A DNA stretch of 64,000 bases, taken from the NCBI RefSeq assembly GCF_019801145.1, contig NZ_JAHVJQ010000003.1:496001-560000 (forward strand), written 5' to 3'. This DNA comes from Leisingera aquaemixtae. GTDB taxonomy: Bacteria; Pseudomonadota; Alphaproteobacteria; Rhodobacterales; Rhodobacteraceae. The translations under genes were made by a program, and so were the position numbers. Numbering within the stretch: position 1 is the stretch's first letter; each line of letters opens with the position of its first letter. The notes below the pieces were generated by a model. It saw only the letters and a list, made by a program, of their open reading frames with translations, was not told the origin of the DNA and did no database searches. Of this stretch, positions 62,145 through 64,000 are shown piece after piece.

Positions 62145-64000
62145 TCAGGCAATCTCGGCCAGGCGTGCCAGCGCTTCTTTGACCTTGGCTTCCTCCTCCT
62201 CGCGCGCGGCAAGGTTTTCGCGGGCTTCCGCCACAACCTCTTCCGGCGCGGAGGCTGCGAATTTCGGGTTGTTCAGCCGCCCGCGCAATCCGCCCAGCTC
62301 CTTGGCGAGTTTGCCGAGGGTTTTTTCCAGGCGGGCCTTTTCGGCGTCCACGTCGATCACATCCGCCAGCGGCAGGCCGAAGGAAGCGCCGGGCGCGGCC
62401 ACCGAGGCACAGCCCTTGGGGAAGCTTTCCACCTGCTCCAGCGAGGTGATGCGGGCAAGCTTCTGGATCATCGCCTCGTTCTTCTCCCAGGCCGCGCGGG
62501 CCTGATCGGAGAACTCGGTCACCACCATCGGGATCTTGGCCCCGGCCGGCACATGCATTTGTGCGCGGGTGGAGCGGATGTTCTCGATCGCGGTGATCAC
62601 CCAGTTCATCTCGGCATCGGCCTCGGCGTTGACCAACTCGATGCCGTAGGTCGGCCACTCGGCATGCACCAGCATCTTCTCGCGCTTGGCGGTGTTGCCC
62701 CACAGCTCCTCGGTGATGAAGGGCATGATCGGGTGCAGCAGGATCATGCACTGATCCAGCACCCAGCCCAGCGTCTGGCGGGTCTCGGCGATCACCGCCT
62801 CATCCTCTGAGCCGAACAGCGGTTTCGACAGCTCGATGTACCAGTCGCAGACCTTGCCCCAGACAAAAGCGTAAAGCGCATTGGCCGCGTCGTTGAAACG
62901 GTAGGCTTCCAGCGCCGCATCCACCTCAACCCGGACCTTGGCGGTTTCGCCGATGATCCACTGGTTCACCGCGGCCTTGGCGTCGGGGCAGGCGTAGGCA
63001 GGCACTTCCGGGTCATAGACGTTGTTGAAATGGGCAAAGTTCACCGCATTCCACAGCTTGGTGCCAAAGTTCCGGTAGCCCTTGAGCCGCTCCATATCCA
63101 GCTTCAGCACGCCGCCAAGCGCCGCCATCGCTGCAGAAGAGAAGCGCAGCGCGTCCGCGCCGAATTCCTCGATGATCTCCAGCGGGTCGACCACGTTGCC
63201 GGTGGATTTCGACATCTTCTTGCCTTTGGCATCGCGCACGAGGCCATGCAGGTAGACGGTGTCGAAGGGGATGCGCTCCTTGACCGGCAGGCTTTCGTCC
63301 AGCACCGCCAGCTGCATCATCATCATCCGGGCGACCCAGAAGAACAGGATGTCCTGACCGGTGACCAGGGTCGAGGTCGGGAAGTACTTCTGCATTTCCG
63401 GCGTAACGTCCGGCCAGCCCAGGGTGCCGATCGGCCAGAGGCCGGAGGAGAACCAGGTGTCCAGAACGTCGGGGTCGCGGAACATCGGCACCTGCATCGG
63501 GCCGTCGAAGCTGCGGATGGCGCCTTCGTCCTGCACATCCATCAGCTTGACCTGTTCGGCCAGAATCTTCGCCGCCTCATGCTGGTCGGCGACGATGCGG
63601 AATTCGGTGCCTTCGACGGACTGAAGCCGCGCCTTTTCCAGCGCTTCTTCCTCGGTTGCGGCGCAAATCGGGTACCAGTCCTCTTCACCGGGGATGTACC
63701 AGACCGGGATCTGATGACCCCACCACAGCTGGCGAGAGATGCACCAGGGCTCGATGTTTTCCAGCCAGTGGTAATAGGTCTTCTCGCCCGAATCCGGCAG
63801 GATCTTCACATCGCCGTTCTTCACTGCATCCAGCGCCGGGCCGACAACCTTTTCCGCATCCACAAACCACTGGTCGGTCAGCATCGGCTCGATCACCACC
63901 TTGGAGCGGTCGCCGAAGGGCTGCATGATCGGCTTGTTCTCGACGTAAGGCTCCTGCACCTCAACGTCTTCGCCGGTCTCCGGATCGGTCTTGGTGACGG
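62145..64000 (-). CDS. valS: Valyl-tRNA synthetase, C-terminal two thirds
   Basis: The gene continues beyond base 64000; about 618 codons are inside. The KMSKS loop is [19 protein letters not shown]; the catalytic-fold segment [15 protein letters not shown] and [17 protein letters not shown], the anticodon-binding helices, and the C-terminal coiled-coil arm ([48 protein letters not shown]) are all present, identifying ValRS. Charges tRNA-Val and edits threonine. Confidence 0.96.
   Translation of the reverse strand, partial: VTKTDPETGEDVEVQEPYVENKPIMQPFGDRSKVVIEPMLTDQWFVDAEKVVGPALDAVKNGDVKILPDSGEKTYYHWLENIEPWCISRQLWWGHQIPVWYIPGEEDWYPICAATEEEALEKARLQSVEGTEFRIVADQHEAAKILAEQVKLMDVQDEGAIRSFDGPMQVPMFRDPDVLDTWFSSGLWPIGTLGWPDVTPEMQKYFPTSTLVTGQDILFFWVARMMMMQLAVLDESLPVKERIPFDTVYLHGLVRDAKGKKMSKSTGNVVDPLEIIEEFGADALRFSSAAMAALGGVLKLDMERLKGYRNFGTKLWNAVNFAHFNNVYDPEVPAYACPDAKAAVNQWIIGETAKVRVEVDAALEAYRFNDAANALYAFVWGKVCDWYIELSKPLFGSEDEAVIAETRQTLGWVLDQCMILLHPIMPFITEELWGNTAKREKMLVHAEWPTYGIELVNAEADAEMNWVITAIENIRSTRAQMHVPAGAKIPMVVTEFSDQARAAWEKNEAMIQKLARITSLEQVESFPKGCASVAAPGASFGLPLADVIDVDAEKARLEKTLGKLAKELGGLRGRLNNPKFAASAPEEVVAEARENLAAREEEEAKVKEALARLAEIA

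Overview
The window is GC-rich, densely coded DNA typical of a marine alphaproteobacterium of the Rhodobacterales (Roseobacter group, e.g. near Leisingera, Phaeobacter or Ruegeria). The evidence is the gene content (a phaZ-phaC-phaP-phaR polyhydroxyalkanoate locus with CTGC-N3-GCAG boxes, SdhE next to an HTH regulator, a DUF1007/NicO pair, gamma-glutamylation genes), the strong G/C third-position bias, and a short intergenic repeat (GGATATTT...CAGATGAA) that I remember as common in this group. The genus is inference. I saw no rRNA, tRNA, CRISPR array, prophage or insertion sequence.

Layout. 1-6442: end of a lipoprotein-release ABC transporter (lolC/lolD), a bactofilin, a methyltransferase, a zinc-ribbon protein and several conserved proteins. 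6443-8348: an 849-bp stretch with no gene, then a strikingly AT-rich RelA/SpoT-type alarmone synthetase gene placed directly behind parE. 8346-19829: parE, a PLP decarboxylase, polyphosphate kinase 2, a ZevAB-like metal transport pair, a MATE exporter, a fungal-type cytosine deaminase and a cNMP-domain cyclase. 20213-26464: an EF-hand protein with a perfect 31-bp inverted repeat at its 3' end, a stand-alone asparagine-synthetase-like enzyme, aspartate aminotransferase, and regulators. 26782-31503: glyoxalase I, a surface-lipoprotein/Slam pair, thyA-folA and cspA. 32440-35042: a complete bufferin-type RiPP operon (precursor, MNIO enzyme, partner, DoxX) with a terminator-like hairpin between precursor and maturation genes. 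35264-41744: thrS, hydrolases and small conserved proteins. 41749-49126: PHA metabolism with a CHD-TolB-TPR cyclase inserted. 50089-59817: a DegT aminotransferase, then a nitrogen-scavenging block with an FAD oxidase, two glutamine-synthetase-like ligases, a class I amidotransferase and a four-gene polar amino acid/amine ABC transporter. 59953-64000: a coupled TerB-TerB-PhnD-like trio, a DUF1330 protein and the 3' part of valS.

How the genes work together. The PHA locus makes, coats, degrades and regulates storage granules. The block at 51442-59817 looks like uptake, gamma-glutamylation, oxidation and hydrolysis of amines such as putrescine, with a shared palindrome (TTTGATCAAA) in front of both ligase-containing transcripts. 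The buf operon should make a cysteine-modified peptide for copper or related metal stress. The Slam pair should export one lipoprotein to the cell surface.

The best candidates for further work are the buf operon with its internal hairpin, the Slam pair, the parE-coupled alarmone synthetase, the TerB-TerB-PhnD trio, the TTTGATCAAA operator, the 31-bp inverted repeat and the stop-codon-proximal repeat family. All calls come from reading the sequence; no database search was run.
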